This document shows, in pieces, positions 62,481-64,000 of a stretch of 64,000 nucleotides of DNA. A program made the translations under genes and the position numbers. The stretch covers positions 29,002,610-29,066,609 of the forward strand of contig NC_030382.2 of assembly GCF_001625215.2 (NCBI RefSeq), given 5' to 3'. Numbering within the stretch: the first letter of the stretch is position 1; each line of letters opens with the position of its first letter. The notes under the pieces were generated by a model that saw only the letters and a program-made list of their open reading frames with translations, was not told the origin of the DNA and ran no database searches. The stretch comes from Daucus carota subsp. sativus (taxonomy: Eukaryota; Streptophyta; Magnoliopsida; Apiales; Apiaceae).

Positions 62481-62852
62481 AAAAAACCCAACTAACTTGT
62501 CATTTTTTTGCCAAAAAAACTTTTAAACTTTTCTCTTCGCTAACAAATCCAACAAACTTTATTAAAATCATATAAAAAAAATACAAATCAAACTATGGTT
62601 AAATATTCTAATTTGACTTGTCAAGTATCTCTTCATGATTTGTATCTTTTTATACATGTGAGTGCCACATAACGCTATTCATTACACGTGTCTGCCACGT
62701 CATGTCTATTCAGTAATAATTTATCTTTTAATCATTTATATTTATAATATTTTAATTAATTTTATAAACCCAAAAATGATTGCAATGCACACTGGGTTAA
62801 TTTGTCAGACGACACAGATGGTGGGTGTTATAGCCAAATTTGGCTAGGTCCT
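62481..62852. other. AT-rich sequence
   Basis: No gene or element recognised. Confidence 0.35.
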
Positions 62853-63422
62853 TGTTGGGCCGGGTATGTACTTAGTTTAACTAAGTAAGACATGAATTGG
62901 ACTAAGAGTCCTATATGAGGTATCGGGACGCTCCCTCCAGCTTACAAAGGAAGGACGCGACCAACCCTTGAATGCTCCAATCTGAACGGAAGGGCGTAGC
63001 CCTCCATGGCGTGACTAATCCGCCGATGTTGCGTGAAGAATACGCGCCCTCCGAGTCACAAGAAGGGACGCCTTACTTGAGAATGTTGATGGAAGGACGC
63101 GACCGACCCTCTGTCCACCCATGTCGTGTAATCTGTGGAGGAGGGCGCGCCCTCTTCGGAGGTGACCGAGGGACGCGGCTCTTGTAAGAGGTTGACCATG
63201 AGATGAAGACCAAGGGCGCGCTTTTAACGGGGTCCCCGGCGGCGCGACCTCAGGCGGCGCGACCTCATGTGGAAGAAGGACCTGTCTGATGTGTTTCTGG
63301 AATGATCGATGGACAAGACGGTGAAGGCAAGGGCGCGCCCTCAGGGGTCGCGCCCGCATGTAAATATATTGAGTGAGAGGATGAGTGAGTGTCAGTGACG
63401 ATCCTTCCGAGGGATACCAACA
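62853..63422. mobile_element. GC-rich LTR-like sequence (possible solo LTR)
   Basis: Starts TGTTGGGCCGGGTATG and ends GATACCAACA, giving TGTTGG...CCAACA. It is much richer in G+C than its surroundings, with repeated gggcgcgccctc / aaggacgcgacc motifs. No matching 5-bp target duplication was found ('gtcct' against 'cttac'). The LTR call is therefore tentative. ORFs through it (for example 63015-63542, minus) look like shadows of the repeats. Confidence 0.35.
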
Positions 63423-63433
63423 CTTACCCTTCC

Positions 63434-64000
63434 GGGAATAAAAACAAATACTGAAATATAAGACGGTGAATGAAAAGAAAGAGGGAGGCGATTTATCAGA
63501 ACATGGATACCAGGGAGTGTGGTGCGGTCCTTTTATAGCCAACCCTAGTTATTTCTAAATGGGCTTGGGCTTCCCGTGTGGGCCGCGACTTCACTCCAAA
63601 ACCTAAACCCCGCTATCTTTCTATTCTATCTGCAAAAACAAATTACGGAGCTTACCTTCTCAGGATGACATCACAAGTCAGTTTCAATTCCCCAATTATC
63701 ATCCTCCACTTTTTTTTAAAACCAGATTATCATCCTCCACTTATTTATAATATACATGTCGTAGTATCTTATATTAGGATTATATTATATACTAGTATTT
63801 TTGCCCGCGCTACGCGCACGTGCATTAATTATTTATTAATTTGTTTTATTGTTATTTGACAAATAAATAATAATATTTTAATTTTCAAATACATCAAACT
63901 TTAAACTTTCAAAATGTGATGAAAAACTTGTGTTCGACATAATTTTGTAATACTTAAGTTTATAATATATCAAACATTAACGTACGTCAAACTGAACATC
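63434..64000. repeat. Direct repeat A (second copy, runs off the window)
   Basis: Matches 60479-60677 joined to 61373 onward, including the Helitron-like terminus (63792-63840), but lacks the retroelement. Offset between copies is 2,955 bp, consistent with a tandem duplication of a roughly 3-kb segment or an LTR-like pair. Confidence 0.85.

Noticed and set aside
63015-63542. 175-codon ORF on the minus strand
   Set aside because: It lies in GC-rich repeats with no domain and crosses the edge of the LTR-like block and the direct repeat.

Overview
The window looks like nuclear DNA of a eudicot plant. It has AT-rich intergenic sequence, intronless SAUR (small auxin up RNA) genes, and the usual plant transposons: hAT, PIF/Harbinger, Stowaway, Mutator-like elements, Ty1/copia and SINEs. 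Telomere-like CCCTAAA motifs sit inside one repeat family. I cannot name the species; an asterid is a guess.

The main content is a SAUR gene array from about 3.7 to 56.1 kb. Thirteen reading frames look intact and one more (13636) has a frameshifted tail. At least fourteen further copies are pseudogenes, fragments or a promoter left without its gene. There are three protein classes. Class A is 95 aa and ends [13 protein letters not shown]. Class B is 98-102 aa with the LxxPDxTST linker. Class H is 97 aa and starts MGIRMPRIPHVKK. Most A genes sit head to head with a B or H gene across a 0.7-1.4 kb shared promoter. These promoters carry a TATA box on each side, CACATG/CATGTG boxes and often TGTCTC auxin response elements. 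SAUR proteins are known to inhibit PP2C.D phosphatases, which keeps plasma-membrane H+-ATPases active and drives cell expansion. The promoters fit auxin and PIF/bHLH control.

The array is roughly palindromic. A left arm (about 3.7-25.8 kb) is mirrored in opposite orientation by a right arm (about 33.8-56.1 kb). Mirror partners keep gene order, class, pseudogene state and flanking fragments. Examples are 23764 with 35474, 21155/19906 with 40538/41993, and 8563/7450/6696/5105 with 41993/44812/47488/49084. The 8 kb centre (25.8-33.8 kb) holds no intact gene: it has Tourist-like MITEs, a telomere-motif TIR element, a gypsy scrap and a decayed copia element with one recognisable LTR.

Outside the arms: 0-3.4 kb holds array spacer, a copia remnant and a hAT element with perfect ends. 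At 50.4-51.1 kb, between two class H units, lies the one non-SAUR host-like gene, an acidic AT-hook protein. From 56.3 to 64 kb there are Helitron-like ends, a PIF/Harbinger element with both ORFs broken, Stowaway MITEs, and a ~3 kb segment whose start is repeated at the window end. Several insertions can be polarised because an uninterrupted paralogous site lies in the same window.
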